Of a stretch of 64,000 nt of DNA, positions 40,661 through 49,609 are shown one piece after another; the first letter of the stretch is position 1; each line of letters opens with the position of its first letter. Position numbers and translations under genes: made by a program. Below the pieces are notes generated by a model. It did no database searches. It saw only the letters and a list, made by a program, of their open reading frames with translations, and was not told the origin of the DNA. This stretch comes from Actinomadura meyerae (GTDB lineage Bacteria; Actinomycetota; Actinomycetes; Streptosporangiales; Streptosporangiaceae), in the NCBI RefSeq assembly GCF_900188445.1, contig NZ_FZOR01000039.1:1-64000 (forward strand), written 5' to 3'.

Positions 40661-40786
40661 TCAGCGTGCCGCGAGATCCTCGCCGGCCTCGGCCTCGGCG
40701 GGACGCTCCGCGTCCGCGTCCACCGGCCGCCGCTCCGGCCACGAGTCGATCTTCGTGCGACGAGGGTTCGCCAGGGCGTTCTCCAT
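40661..40786 (-). CDS. 41-residue hydrophilic peptide
   Basis: I do not recognise this short ORF. It would encode a charged peptide opening MENALANPRRTKIDSWPERR and ending in an Ala/Glu-rich stretch, GEDLAAR. A GGGAGGA motif lies 12 bases before the ATG, a bit far for a ribosome site but clear. Codon choice is G/C-biased at the third position, as in its neighbours. It ends just after the LacI terminator and is divergent from the NADAR gene. A RiPP precursor was considered, but no maturation enzymes are near. It may not be a real gene. Confidence 0.4.
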   Translation of the reverse strand: MENALANPRRTKIDSWPERRPVDADAERPAEAEAGEDLAAR

Positions 40787-40989
40787 CGGTTCTGCAGTCC
40801 TCCCAGTTCGAGCCGGGGCGTAATCAGCAAATGGTCCCGGCCACCGGCCCGCTTTCGCAAAATGGTCTAGACCGCGTCCCTCCCCCGAGCAGGGACGCGG
40901 CGGGATGCGTAACGCCGGGAATTGCCGATCCATTCCCGGCAGCGGAAAACCGGATGGCCGCCGCGCCCCCGTCCTGGCACGCTTCTGCC

Positions 40990-41523
40990 ATGGACGCAGC
41001 CGAACTGGCCCGCATGCAGAACGAGCGCGCCCGCCTGAAGTTCCTGTTCTTCTGGGGCCATCGGACCCCTGGCCGGGGCTATCTCAGCCAGTGGTGGCCG
41101 TCCCCCTTCACCGTGGACGGCGTCACCTATCAGACGGCGGAGCACTACATGATGGCGGGGAAAGCCCGCCTGTTCGGCGATGAGGAAACGGCCGCCGCGG
41201 TCATCGCCGCGTCCCATCCCCGCCGCGCGAAAGACCTCGGCCGCCGCGTGCGGAACTTCGACGAGGAAACATGGCGGAACCATCGTGTGGCGATAGTCAC
41301 ACGGGCCAACGAGGCGAAGTTCGGGCAGCACGGGGAACTGCGCGACTACCTCCTCGGCACCGGCGACCGCGTCCTGGTCGAGGCGAGCCCCCTCGACCGC
41401 GTCTGGGGCATCGGCCTCGCCGCCGACGATCCCCGCGCCGAGCAGGTCGCGTCCTGGCGCGGCGAGAACCTCCTCGGCTTCGCCCTGATGACCGTCCGCG
41501 AGTCGCTGCGGGACGCCGGGTAG
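40990..41523 (+). CDS. NADAR-family (YbiA-like) N-glycosidase
   Basis: This 177-residue protein belongs to the NADAR/DUF1768 family, whose members cleave N-glycosidic bonds, including in riboflavin intermediates and ADP-ribosylated guanine. Family signatures seen are LFFWGH, YLSQWWPSPFTVDGVTYQTAEHYMMAGKARLFGD (residues near 32-65), the RRVRNFDEETW segment, the ANEAKFGQH stretch, and a C-terminal DRVWGIGLA plus NLLGFALMTVRE. Length is normal. It could remove a damaged metabolite or reverse DNA ADP-ribosylation; no toxin partner (DarT or similar) is next to it. Confidence 0.93.
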   Translation: MDAAELARMQNERARLKFLFFWGHRTPGRGYLSQWWPSPFTVDGVTYQTAEHYMMAGKARLFGDEETAAAVIAASHPRRAKDLGRRVRNFDEETWRNHRVAIVTRANEAKFGQHGELRDYLLGTGDRVLVEASPLDRVWGIGLAADDPRAEQVASWRGENLLGFALMTVRESLRDAG

Positions 41524-41579
41524 CGCCGCTACCTCCGAGGTAATCGCCCCATGCCGCCGGCCCTGGCAGGGTCGGCGGC

Positions 41580-41942
41580 ATGGAACGCGCGATGGAGATG
41601 TTGGCGGGCGGCCGGGTCGCCTGGGGGGCGCTGGCGCTCGCCGCGCCCGGCCTCAACGTGAGGCTGGCGGGCATGGGCTCGCGGGACACCCCCGAGCTCC
41701 GGTACCTGATCCGGGTCTTCGGTAGCCGCGCCGTCGCGCTCGGCGCCGGCTACCTGATGAGCGACCCGGCGGCGCGGCGCCGGTGGCGGCGGCTCTGCCT
41801 GCTGGTGGACGCCTGCGACACCGCCGCGGGCCTGGTCCATCTGGCCCGCGGCGATGTGCCCCGCGGTGCGGCGGCCGGGCTGGTGTCGATCACCGGCGCC
41901 TACGCGGTCATCGACGCTCTCGCCCTCAGCCGGGGCGACTGA
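41580..41942 (+). CDS. DUF4267-like small membrane protein
   Basis: This is a 120-residue protein with helices near residues 12-28, 45-62 and 90-112, resembling DUF4267 membrane proteins (RVFGSRAVALGAGYL, VDACDTAAGLVHLARGD). Function is unknown. The gene begins within a 29-bp hairpin (41552-41580, GCCGCC/GGCGGC arms); ATG at 41592 is an alternative start. It lies 4 bp before the convergent anti-sigma-like gene's stop. Confidence 0.75.
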   Translation: MERAMEMLAGGRVAWGALALAAPGLNVRLAGMGSRDTPELRYLIRVFGSRAVALGAGYLMSDPAARRRWRRLCLLVDACDTAAGLVHLARGDVPRGAAAGLVSITGAYAVIDALALSRGD

Positions 41943-41946
41943 GCCG

Positions 41947-42900
41947 TCAGCCGGTGGGGCCCTGGCTGGGAGGGGCCTGGACCGATGCGGGCTGCTCCTT
42001 GGGGGTCTTGCCCACGAACAGGAGGACCTGGCCCTTGGCCCAGGGGACCGCGTCGTGGACGTACCACGAGTCCGGGACCTGGCCCGGGTACAGGGTCTTG
42101 CTCTCGTTGCCGTCCATGTAGCGGTACTCGGGCACCGAGACGTGTCGCTTCTTCAGGGCGGCCAGCACCTCGCCCACGCGGTGGCCCCGGAAGGTCATGC
42201 CGTGCATGGCCTCGCCCGGCGCGGTGACCGGCGCGCTGCTGTTGTACTGCTCGCCGGGACGGGCGGCCCGCGCGAACACGATCGCGGCCGTGCCCTTGTA
42301 GCTGGTGCGGACGCGGACGCCGACAGGGCAGACGTCGCCCCCGCCGCCGGTCTCGCACTCGCCCTTCGCGGTGATGGTCTTGAGGTCGTCCGGCTTGGTG
42401 CCTTCGCTCGTGTCCATCATGACGACGGTGCCGACGATGGACGGCGACCCGGCCACGAACGACAGCTTGACCTTGAGGCCGTGCTGGGCGAACTCCTCCC
42501 GGTACCGCTGCGGGTCGGCGAGCGGGTCGCGGACCTTCACGTCGATGTAGCCGCCCTTGCGCGTGAAGGACAGAGCCGCCACGAGGGAGACGTTCGGGTT
42601 CGGCTTCGCGGTGGCGGCGGACGGCGCAGGGGCCGGCCCGCCGCCGCCGGAGGGCAGGGCGGCGACCGCGACGGCGGCGCAGGCCGCGCCCGCCGTGGCG
42701 AGGGGGAGGCCGAAGACCAGCAGCGGTGAGCGCCGCCTGCGGGGCGCCGCCGGTGCGGGGCCGGGGGCGGCGGCGGTGATGCGTCCGGCCAGGTCGGCGG
42801 CGGCGTCGTCCGGCAGCAGCCGCGCGGCCTGGGCGTCGGTGACGGTGGCGAGCCCGGCGATCCGGGCGTCGGCGTCCTTGGTGGCGGTGTCGCGGTTCAT
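41947..42900 (-). CDS. Membrane protein coupled to ECF sigma factor (possible anti-sigma)
   Basis: This 317-residue protein overlaps the sigma gene stop in ATGA, so the two are co-translated. Residues 1-50 are cytoplasmic, one membrane helix covers about 60-82 (LLVFGLPLATAGAACAAVAV), and the rest is external: a Pro/Ala linker and a domain with two cysteines (GECETGGGGDVCPVG) and GMTFRGHRVGEVLAAL. The order (sigma, then single-span protein) is that of an anti-sigma factor, but the short N-terminal part lacks a zinc-binding HxxxCxxC motif. It might instead be a sigma-dependent envelope protein. Confidence 0.78.
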   Translation of the reverse strand: MNRDTATKDADARIAGLATVTDAQAARLLPDDAAADLAGRITAAAPGPAPAAPRRRRSPLLVFGLPLATAGAACAAVAVAALPSGGGGPAPAPSAATAKPNPNVSLVAALSFTRKGGYIDVKVRDPLADPQRYREEFAQHGLKVKLSFVAGSPSIVGTVVMMDTSEGTKPDDLKTITAKGECETGGGGDVCPVGVRVRTSYKGTAAIVFARAARPGEQYNSSAPVTAPGEAMHGMTFRGHRVGEVLAALKKRHVSVPEYRYMDGNESKTLYPGQVPDSWYVHDAVPWAKGQVLLFVGKTPKEQPASVQAPPSQGPTG

Positions 42901-43559
42901 GCGTGTTCTCCGTTCGGGATGCGCGCGGCGGCGGGCAGGACGGGCGCGTCGGCGGCGGGCCGGGCGGACGCGTCCGCGGCGGGACGGGCGGACGCTTCCG
43001 CGCCGGCCAGCGCGCGGGCGAACCGGCGGCGGGCGCGGTGCAGGCGGATCCGCACGGCGTTGCGGGAGCAGCCGAGGACGGTCGCGATCTCGCCGTGGTC
43101 GAGGCCCTCCCAGCCGACCAGGGACAGCAGTTCCCGGTCGCGCTCCGGCAGGGCGCGGAACGCGGCGGCGACGTCGGCGAGGCCCGCCGCGTCGGGGGCG
43201 TCGGGGGCGGTGCGGAGCCGGGCGCCGAGGTCGGCGGCCAGCGCGGACCGGCGGCGCTCGCCCCGGTGGTGGTTGGCGAGCACCCGGCGCGCCGTCCCGT
43301 ACAGCCACAGCCGCGCCCGCCCGTCCGGCGGGACGTCGTCGAGCCGCCGCCACGCCGTCAGGAACGTCTCGGCGAGGACGTCGGCCGCGTCCTGCGGGTC
43401 GGCGGTGCGGCGCATCGCGTAGCCGAGGATCTGCGCCCGGTGGGCCGCGTAGATCTCCTCGAAGCGGCGCCGCCGGTCATCGGGCGGATCGTCGAAAGGG
43501 GATGGCAATCCCGCTCCTCTCGTCGCGCGCGCCGGAGCGCGGCGGTGGGCATCTGACAT
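42897..43559 (-). CDS. ECF (sigma-70 family) RNA polymerase sigma factor
   Basis: This 220-residue extracytoplasmic-function sigma factor has region 2 (RRFEEIYAAHRAQILGYAMR, DAADVLAETFLTAWRRL) near residues 30-85. Region 4 (ALPERDRELLSLVGWEGLDH, GEIATVLGCSRNAVRIRLHR) lies near 135-180. The C-terminal 40 residues are an Ala/Arg/Pro tail with SARPAADA repeated. GAGGG is directly adjacent to the ATG, so spacing is not ideal, but no better start keeps region 2. The membrane protein encoded next is its probable partner. The target promoters cannot be read here. Confidence 0.92.
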   Translation of the reverse strand: MSDAHRRAPARATRGAGLPSPFDDPPDDRRRRFEEIYAAHRAQILGYAMRRTADPQDAADVLAETFLTAWRRLDDVPPDGRARLWLYGTARRVLANHHRGERRRSALAADLGARLRTAPDAPDAAGLADVAAAFRALPERDRELLSLVGWEGLDHGEIATVLGCSRNAVRIRLHRARRRFARALAGAEASARPAADASARPAADAPVLPAAARIPNGEHA

Positions 43560-43688
43560 CCCTCACATGTCCGTACGGGGCCCAGCATTTCGCCGGGGTC
43601 CCGCCCTTTCGCCGCCCGGCGGCGGCGCGGCCCGCAAGTAGCATGGCGGGGTCGGGTGATCATCGAACTCGGGGCCGGAGGGCGGCGG

Positions 43689-46600
43689 ATGGGGCGTCAG
43701 CGGGGTCCAGTGTTTCCCGGATACCTGATGATCCTGCTGGTGGCGCTGCTGGGCCTGGCCCTGCAGGTCTCCCCGCAGACCACCCACGCGGTGCAGGAGT
43801 GGGCGCTGCCGGTCATCGTGCTGTGCATGCTGCTGATCCCGCTCGTCCTGGCCTGGGAGAAGGCGCAGGAGCGGCGGGCCCTCGCGCGCCCGGTGTGGCA
43901 GGCCGACCGGTCGCCCTACCCGGGTCTTGACGCGTTCACCGAGGAGGACGACGGCGTCTTCTTCGGCCGCGACGCGGAGGTCCACGAGCTGCTGGAGCGG
44001 CTGCGGCCGGGCGGCGCGGCCCGGCCCGGCGGCACGGTGCGGGCCGTCGCGGTGACCGGGCCGTCCGGGGTCGGGAAGTCGTCGCTGCTGCACGCCGGGG
44101 TGCTGCCCCGGCTCCGGCAGCAGCGGGGATGGATCGTGCTGCCGCCGCTGACCCCCGAGGACGACCCGTTCCGGTGCCTCGGCTACGCGCTCGCGGACGC
44201 GGCCGGCGCGCTCGGCGACGCCGAGCGGATCGCCGCGGACCTGCGCGACCGCCCCGGTGACCTGCGCCGCCACCTCGACGCGCTGCGCCGCGGCCGGCGG
44301 AGCCGGTCGCTGCTGGTCACGGTCGACCAGGCCGAGGAGCTGCTGACCCTCACCGACCCGGAGCGGAGCCGCGCGTTCCTCGGGATGCTGCGGGACGCGC
44401 TCGACGCCGACCCGAGGCTGTGGGTCGTGCTGGTGTTCCGCGCCGAGTTCCTCACCCCGTTCCTGAGCGGCGAGCACGCCGTGCTGTTCCGGCATCCGTT
44501 CACGGTGACTGCGCTCGACCGGGCGGCGCTGCGGACGGTGATCCGGGAGCCGGCGGAGCGGGCGGGCATCGCGTTCGAGCCGCCGGAGCTGGTCGCGCAG
44601 ATGGCCGACGACACCGGCGACGGGACGGCGCTCCCGCTGCTCGCCTACCTGCTGCACGAGCTGTACCTGCGGGTCGGGCGGGACGGCACCATCACCGCCG
44701 AGCACTACCGCCGGACGGGCGGCGTCGACGGCGCCCTGACCCGCCGCGCCGACCGGGTGATGCGCGAGCTGGAGGCGCTGGAGCCGGCGCCGCCGGTGCT
44801 GGAGACGCTGCTGCGGTTCGTGCGGTTCACCGAGGGGCGGCCGACGCGCCGCCGGGTGCGCGCGGGCGAGCTGGACGCCGCGGGCCGCCTGGTCGTGGAC
44901 GCGTTCGTCCGGGAGCGGCTGTGCACCAGCGGCGAGGACGGCGACCAGGCCGTCTTCGACGTCTCGCACGAGGCGCTGTTCTCGGCGTGGGCGCCGCTGC
45001 GGCAGACGATCGCGCTGCACGCCGAGACGCTGCGCCGCCTCGCCGACCTCGCGCAGTGGGCCGCCGAGTGGGACCGCTACGGCCGCCAGGAGGCGTACCT
45101 GCTGCGCGGCGAGCGGCTCGCGGCGGCGCGCAAGTGGCTCGCCGAGGCCGAGGGGCTCGCCGCCGCCGAGCCGCTGGTCACCGAGTTCGTGGAGATCTCG
45201 CACCGGTCCGACGGGGTCGCGATGCGGCGGCTCGCCGACTCGATCGCCCGGCAGGCGCTCACCGGGTTCCGCACCGACCCCGAGCACAGCCTGCTGCTCG
45301 CGCTGGCCGCGCACGAGGAGTGCGCGCCGACGCCGCTGGCCCGCCGGGCGCTGTCGGCGGCGCTCGCGGTGTCGCGGGTGCGGGGCGTGCTGCGCGGCCA
45401 CGAGGACCGGGTCTGGGCGGTGGCGTGGTCGCCGGACGGCGCCCGGGTCGCGACGGCGTCCTCGGACCGGACGATCCGCGTGTGGGACGCGGCGGGCGGC
45501 GAGGTCGCGGTGCTGCGCGGGCACGAGGCCCCGGTCGTCGGCATCGCGTGGTCCCCGGACGGGCAGCGGCTCGCGTCCGCGTCCGACGACGGAACGGTCC
45601 GGGTCTGGGACACGGCCGCCCGCACCCGGGTCGCGCTGCTGCGCGGTCACGGCGACATGGTGTGGGGCGTGGCCTGGTCGCCGGACGGCACCCGGCTCGC
45701 CTCCGCTTCCCGCGACGGCGACGTCCGCGTCTGGGACCCGGCGGACGGCACCGCCACGGCCACGCTCAGCGGCCACGACGGCTGGGTCCGCGACGTGGCG
45801 TGGTCGCCGGACGGGACGCGGCTGGCCAGCGCGTCCGACGACCGCACCATCCGGATCTGGGACGTCGCCGAGGGCCGGGAGGCCGCCGTGCTGGCGGGCC
45901 ACGAGGACACCGTCCGCACGGCCGTCTGGTCACCCGACGGCGCCCGCATCGCCAGCGGTTCCTACGACCGCACGGCGCGCGTGTGGGACGTGGCGACCGG
46001 CGCGTCCGGGCCGGTGCTGACCGGGCACGCCGACATCGTCTGGTCCGTCGCGTGGTCGCCGGACGGCGCGCGGCTCGCCACCGCGTCCCACGACCGGACG
46101 ATCCGGCTGTGGTCCAGCGCCGAGGGCACCGAGCTGGCGGTGTTCCGCGGGCACGCCGAGGCGCTGCGCGCGGTGGCGTGGTCGCCGGACGGCGCCCGCC
46201 TCGCGACCGCCTCCAACGACCGCACCGTCCGGTTCTGGGACGCCGAGCGCGCCGCCGAGGTCGCGGTGATGCGCGGGCACCGGCGCGCGGTGTCGGCGGT
46301 CGACTGGTCTTCGGGCGGGATCGCGTCCGCCTCGCACGACGGCACCGTCCGGATCTGGGATGCGGCCGGAACGGGAGGTGCCGGTACGGGAGGCGGCCCG
46401 CGGGTGCTGAGCGGGCACGGCGACGAGGTGTGGGACGTGGCGTGGTCGCCGGACGGCACCCGCCTCGCGACGGCGTCCCGCGACCGCACCGTCCGCGTGT
46501 GGGCGGCGGACGGCGCCGAGGAGCACGTGCTCGACGGGCACGCGGACTGGGTGCGCGCGGTGGCGTGGTCGCCCGACGGCACCCGGCTGGCCAGCGCGTC

Positions 46601-47258
46601 CGACGACCGGACCGTACGGGTGCAGGCGCCGGACGGCTCCGCGCCCCTCGTACTGACCGGCCACGAGGACACCGTGCGCGCCGTCTCCTGGTCGCCCGAC
46701 GGCGAGCGGATCGCCACCGGGTCGCAGGACGGAGCGGTCCTGGTCTGGGAGGCGCGGACCGGCCTGCGGGTCACCGCGCTGACCGTGCCGCAGGGCGCCG
46801 TCCGGGCCGTGGCGTGGTCGCCGGACGGCGCGCACATCGCCGCCCTCTCCGGCGACCGCGCGGTACGGGTGTGGAACGCGGCGGAGGGCGCGGAGGTGGC
46901 GGTGCTGTCCGGCCACGACGGCTGGCTGTGGTCGGTGGCGTGGTCGCCGGACGGCCGGGTGCTGGCGACCGCGTCCGCCGACCGGACCGTCCGGCTCTGG
47001 GACGCGGTGGACGGCCGGGAGCTGTCGGTCGCGGCCGTCCACGACGACGAGATCTGGGACGTGGCGTGGTCGTCCGACGGCGCCCGCGTCGCGACCGCCT
47101 CCGGCGACCGGACGGTCCGGGTCTGGGAGGTCGTCACCGACGGCGCGGCGCTCGTCGAGCGGGCCCGGACGCGCGTGTTCCGGCGCCTGACGCCCGACGA
47201 GCGCCACACCCTCATGATCCCGGCGCCGCGCCCCGCCCCCGAGCCCGCCGACGCCTGA
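43689..47258 (+). CDS. Membrane nSTAND P-loop NTPase with 14 WD40 repeats
   Basis: This 1189-residue protein starts with two membrane helices (GYLMILLVALLGLALQV and ALPVIVLCMLLIPLVLAW). A GUN4/nSTAND1-type NTPase module follows: PYPGLDAFTEEDDGVFFGRD, Walker A GPSGVGKSS (124-132), Walker B LLVTVDQAEELL, ending about residue 530. The rest is 14 WD40 units, each with an AWSPDG-like strand and RVWD-type end. Two seven-bladed propellers are the natural reading. Unit 8 (DWSSGG) is shortened and followed by a Gly-rich loop. STAND proteins are switch NTPases in signalling or defence; a ligand might be sensed by the propellers. ATG 43689 is chosen for its GGAGGG six bases upstream; a GTG at 43656 would add 11 residues. 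Confidence 0.9.
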   Translation: MGRQRGPVFPGYLMILLVALLGLALQVSPQTTHAVQEWALPVIVLCMLLIPLVLAWEKAQERRALARPVWQADRSPYPGLDAFTEEDDGVFFGRDAEVHELLERLRPGGAARPGGTVRAVAVTGPSGVGKSSLLHAGVLPRLRQQRGWIVLPPLTPEDDPFRCLGYALADAAGALGDAERIAADLRDRPGDLRRHLDALRRGRRSRSLLVTVDQAEELLTLTDPERSRAFLGMLRDALDADPRLWVVLVFRAEFLTPFLSGEHAVLFRHPFTVTALDRAALRTVIREPAERAGIAFEPPELVAQMADDTGDGTALPLLAYLLHELYLRVGRDGTITAEHYRRTGGVDGALTRRADRVMRELEALEPAPPVLETLLRFVRFTEGRPTRRRVRAGELDAAGRLVVDAFVRERLCTSGEDGDQAVFDVSHEALFSAWAPLRQTIALHAETLRRLADLAQWAAEWDRYGRQEAYLLRGERLAAARKWLAEAEGLAAAEPLVTEFVEISHRSDGVAMRRLADSIARQALTGFRTDPEHSLLLALAAHEECAPTPLARRALSAALAVSRVRGVLRGHEDRVWAVAWSPDGARVATASSDRTIRVWDAAGGEVAVLRGHEAPVVGIAWSPDGQRLASASDDGTVRVWDTAARTRVALLRGHGDMVWGVAWSPDGTRLASASRDGDVRVWDPADGTATATLSGHDGWVRDVAWSPDGTRLASASDDRTIRIWDVAEGREAAVLAGHEDTVRTAVWSPDGARIASGSYDRTARVWDVATGASGPVLTGHADIVWSVAWSPDGARLATASHDRTIRLWSSAEGTELAVFRGHAEALRAVAWSPDGARLATASNDRTVRFWDAERAAEVAVMRGHRRAVSAVDWSSGGIASASHDGTVRIWDAAGTGGAGTGGGPRVLSGHGDEVWDVAWSPDGTRLATASRDRTVRVWAADGAEEHVLDGHADWVRAVAWSPDGTRLASASDDRTVRVQAPDGSAPLVLTGHEDTVRAVSWSPDGERIATGSQDGAVLVWEARTGLRVTALTVPQGAVRAVAWSPDGAHIAALSGDRAVRVWNAAEGAEVAVLSGHDGWLWSVAWSPDGRVLATASADRTVRLWDAVDGRELSVAAVHDDEIWDVAWSSDGARVATASGDRTVRVWEVVTDGAALVERARTRVFRRLTPDERHTLMIPAPRPAPEPADA

Positions 47259-47324
47259 ACCGGGCGGCCGCGCCGGTCGCGGGGCGGGTCACATTGCTGA
47301 GCACGGGGCCGGTCACGGGGCCGG

Positions 47325-49484
47325 TCACGGGGACACGGGGTTCCCGAGGCCGCCCCGGCTGAACAGGTAGAACGCCGACGTACCGATGCCCCCCGGCTTC
47401 GGCAGGACCGGGCCGCGCTCGTCGTAGCGGTCGGTCTCGCGGTGCCACTTGAGGATGCCGGCCATCCAGTCGCGGAGCTCGCCGACGTAGGCGTCCAGGG
47501 ACGCGCGGGCCGTGGCGTCCAGGTCGAGGTCGTCGGCGAGCGCCGGGAGCTCGTGGGCGACCAGGTGCTCGAACTGGCGGCGCCGGGACGTGATGAGGTC
47601 GTTGACGATCGGCAGCGCCTCGTCGCGCCCGCAGCCGAAGAAGTTCTCGATGGCGAGGACGCCGTTGTTCAGCTCGCCCTCGTACTCGATCTCCTTCTGG
47701 TAGGAGAAGCAGTCGTTCAGCAGGCAGGCGACGTCCATCACCGACACGTCGATCTCGCGGAGGGTGCGGCTGGCGAACACCTCGGGCGGGATCTCGTGGG
47801 AGTGGTCGATCCGGCACAGCGCCATCGTCATCTCCGACCCGAACGTGTGCCGCCGCATCTCGACGTAGTCGACCGGGTCGGGGATGCGGGACTGGAGGTG
47901 GTTGTTCAGCTCCCAGACCCAGCTCTCCACCATGTGCTCGACGGCGGCGCGGAACTCGCGGCGGCCCCGGTCGTCCATGGGCAGGGCGGTGCGCGGCCAC
48001 AGGTCGGCGAGGGCGGCCTCGAAGGCGTTCTCCGGCGGGGGAGTGGAGCCGCAGTCCAGCGGCATGAAGCTCGCGGCGCGGGCGTTGAACAGCTTCGCCC
48101 CGGCCATGTCGCGGTCGCGGTTGTAGATGGCGGGGAAGAAGTCGTCGCCGTAGGTGCCGAACGCCAGCCACTGGGTGGCGAGGTCGAGTCCCTCGGCGCT
48201 CGCGTCCGGGTTCAGCGACGCCGCGCAGACCTCCAGCGCCATCCCGGTGAGCCGCTCGGCGGACCACACCGAGACCGGCAGCCGCGGATGGGGCGAGAAC
48301 ATGCCCATCTCGCGGGCCCACGTGACGACGTTGCGCCCGGCGGCCTCGCGGTGCGGGTTCACGCGCGGCGGGTACGGGATGTCGAAGTCCGGCAGCGGCG
48401 TCGGCCCGACCTTCTGGAACGGGACGTGCGGCAGGCTGATCCGCGCCGACTTCAGCAGCGCCGGGATGCGCGCCGCCGACATCCCCAGCGACTTCTTGTT
48501 CATGTAGCGGCTGGAGCGCATGTGCCACTCCTGGCCGCCGGACTGCCAGTCCTGGAGGGCCTTGACGTAGGCGGCCACGCTCGCCTGCTCGGCCGGGTCG
48601 AGCGCGTGGTCGGCGACGATGTGCGGCAGCTCGGTGAGCGCGGTGTTCTCGAACTGCCGGAGCCGCGAGGTGAGCAGGTCGTTCACCGTGTTCGCGGCGA
48701 TCTGCGGCGCGACGCCGAGGAACCGCTCCATCACCAGCACGCAGTTGTTGACCTCGCCCTCGGACTCGGTCTCGCGCTGGTAGGAGAAGATGTCGTTGCG
48801 CAGGTGGACGCCGTCGGAGAAGGTGTCCTTCAGCACGCGGAGCGGCCGCGTCCCGACGACGCGTTCGGGGATCTCGACCCCGGCGGCGTGCTCGGCGAGG
48901 TCGGCCGACCAGGGCGCGCCGCCCACCTTGCGCCGCATCTCGATGTACTCGACCGGGTTCGGGACGCGCCCGGTGCTGATGTTGGACAGCTCCCACAGCG
49001 ACTCGCGCAGCAGGTTCACGGTGCTCACCGAGAAGCGCTCGCGCCAGGCGTCGGACTTGGCCGGGACGGTCCGCGCCCACAGGTCGGCCAGGCCGCGCTC
49101 GACGGCGTTCGTCGCCTCGGGCGGATCGAGCGACATGAACAGCGGCAGGCGGTCGAGGTAGGCGCGCGCGCCCTCCTGGTCCTGGGTCTTCTTGAACACT
49201 TCGAGGAAGTGGTCGTCGAAGTAGAACACCCAGACGTACCAGTCGGTGATGAGGTCGAGCTCGGGGCCGTCGCAGTCGGGATGGGTGTAGGCGCACAGGA
49301 GCGCGTAGTCCATCGCCTCGAGCGCCGGCTCGTCCCAGATGTCGGGGGTGCCGGGGTCCCGGTCGTCGTCCAGCATCTTCATCTCGCGGGCCCACCGCAT
49401 CGTGTGCTTCCGCGCGCCCTCCAGGTGCGGGTTCAGCCGGGCGGGATACGGGACGTAGAAGTCGGGCAGCTCGAACGGTTGCAT
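47325..49484 (-). CDS. geoA: Geosmin synthase (bifunctional germacradienol/geosmin cyclase)
   Basis: This 719-residue sesquiterpene cyclase has two terpene-synthase domains. The N-terminal half turns farnesyl diphosphate into germacradienol: metal motif DDHFLE (D90-E95) and NSE motif N230-D-I-F-S234-Y-Q-R-E238. The C-terminal half (from about 370) finishes geosmin and shows GDDFFP and NDCFSYQKE. Both metal sites are intact and the length is typical. The linker PHVPFQKVGPTPLPDFDIPYPPR joins the halves. It is convergent with the nSTAND gene and has no regulatory partner beside it. The prenyl synthase at 16.9 kb could in principle supply its substrate, but they are 29 kb apart. Confidence 0.97.
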   Translation of the reverse strand: MQPFELPDFYVPYPARLNPHLEGARKHTMRWAREMKMLDDDRDPGTPDIWDEPALEAMDYALLCAYTHPDCDGPELDLITDWYVWVFYFDDHFLEVFKKTQDQEGARAYLDRLPLFMSLDPPEATNAVERGLADLWARTVPAKSDAWRERFSVSTVNLLRESLWELSNISTGRVPNPVEYIEMRRKVGGAPWSADLAEHAAGVEIPERVVGTRPLRVLKDTFSDGVHLRNDIFSYQRETESEGEVNNCVLVMERFLGVAPQIAANTVNDLLTSRLRQFENTALTELPHIVADHALDPAEQASVAAYVKALQDWQSGGQEWHMRSSRYMNKKSLGMSAARIPALLKSARISLPHVPFQKVGPTPLPDFDIPYPPRVNPHREAAGRNVVTWAREMGMFSPHPRLPVSVWSAERLTGMALEVCAASLNPDASAEGLDLATQWLAFGTYGDDFFPAIYNRDRDMAGAKLFNARAASFMPLDCGSTPPPENAFEAALADLWPRTALPMDDRGRREFRAAVEHMVESWVWELNNHLQSRIPDPVDYVEMRRHTFGSEMTMALCRIDHSHEIPPEVFASRTLREIDVSVMDVACLLNDCFSYQKEIEYEGELNNGVLAIENFFGCGRDEALPIVNDLITSRRRQFEHLVAHELPALADDLDLDATARASLDAYVGELRDWMAGILKWHRETDRYDERGPVLPKPGGIGTSAFYLFSRGGLGNPVSP

Positions 49485-49609
49485 CGACCGGCCTCTCTGT
49501 CGGCTCCGGGGCGTGGTCCGGCTAGGAAACCTAGTGCAATCACCAAGTGACCGAGGGTGACACTTTGCTCTCCGGAATTCTTCGCCCTTCCGCGGGTAAG
49601 CCGGAGGTC

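Noticed and set aside
40661..40786. RiPP precursor peptide
   Set aside because: No lanthipeptide, lasso, radical SAM or YcaO maturation gene lies near; only a NADAR gene and a LacI gene.
43563..45902. 779-codon minus-strand frame over the nSTAND gene
   Set aside because: Antisense shadow; the repeating pattern merely mirrors the WD40 repeats of the plus strand.
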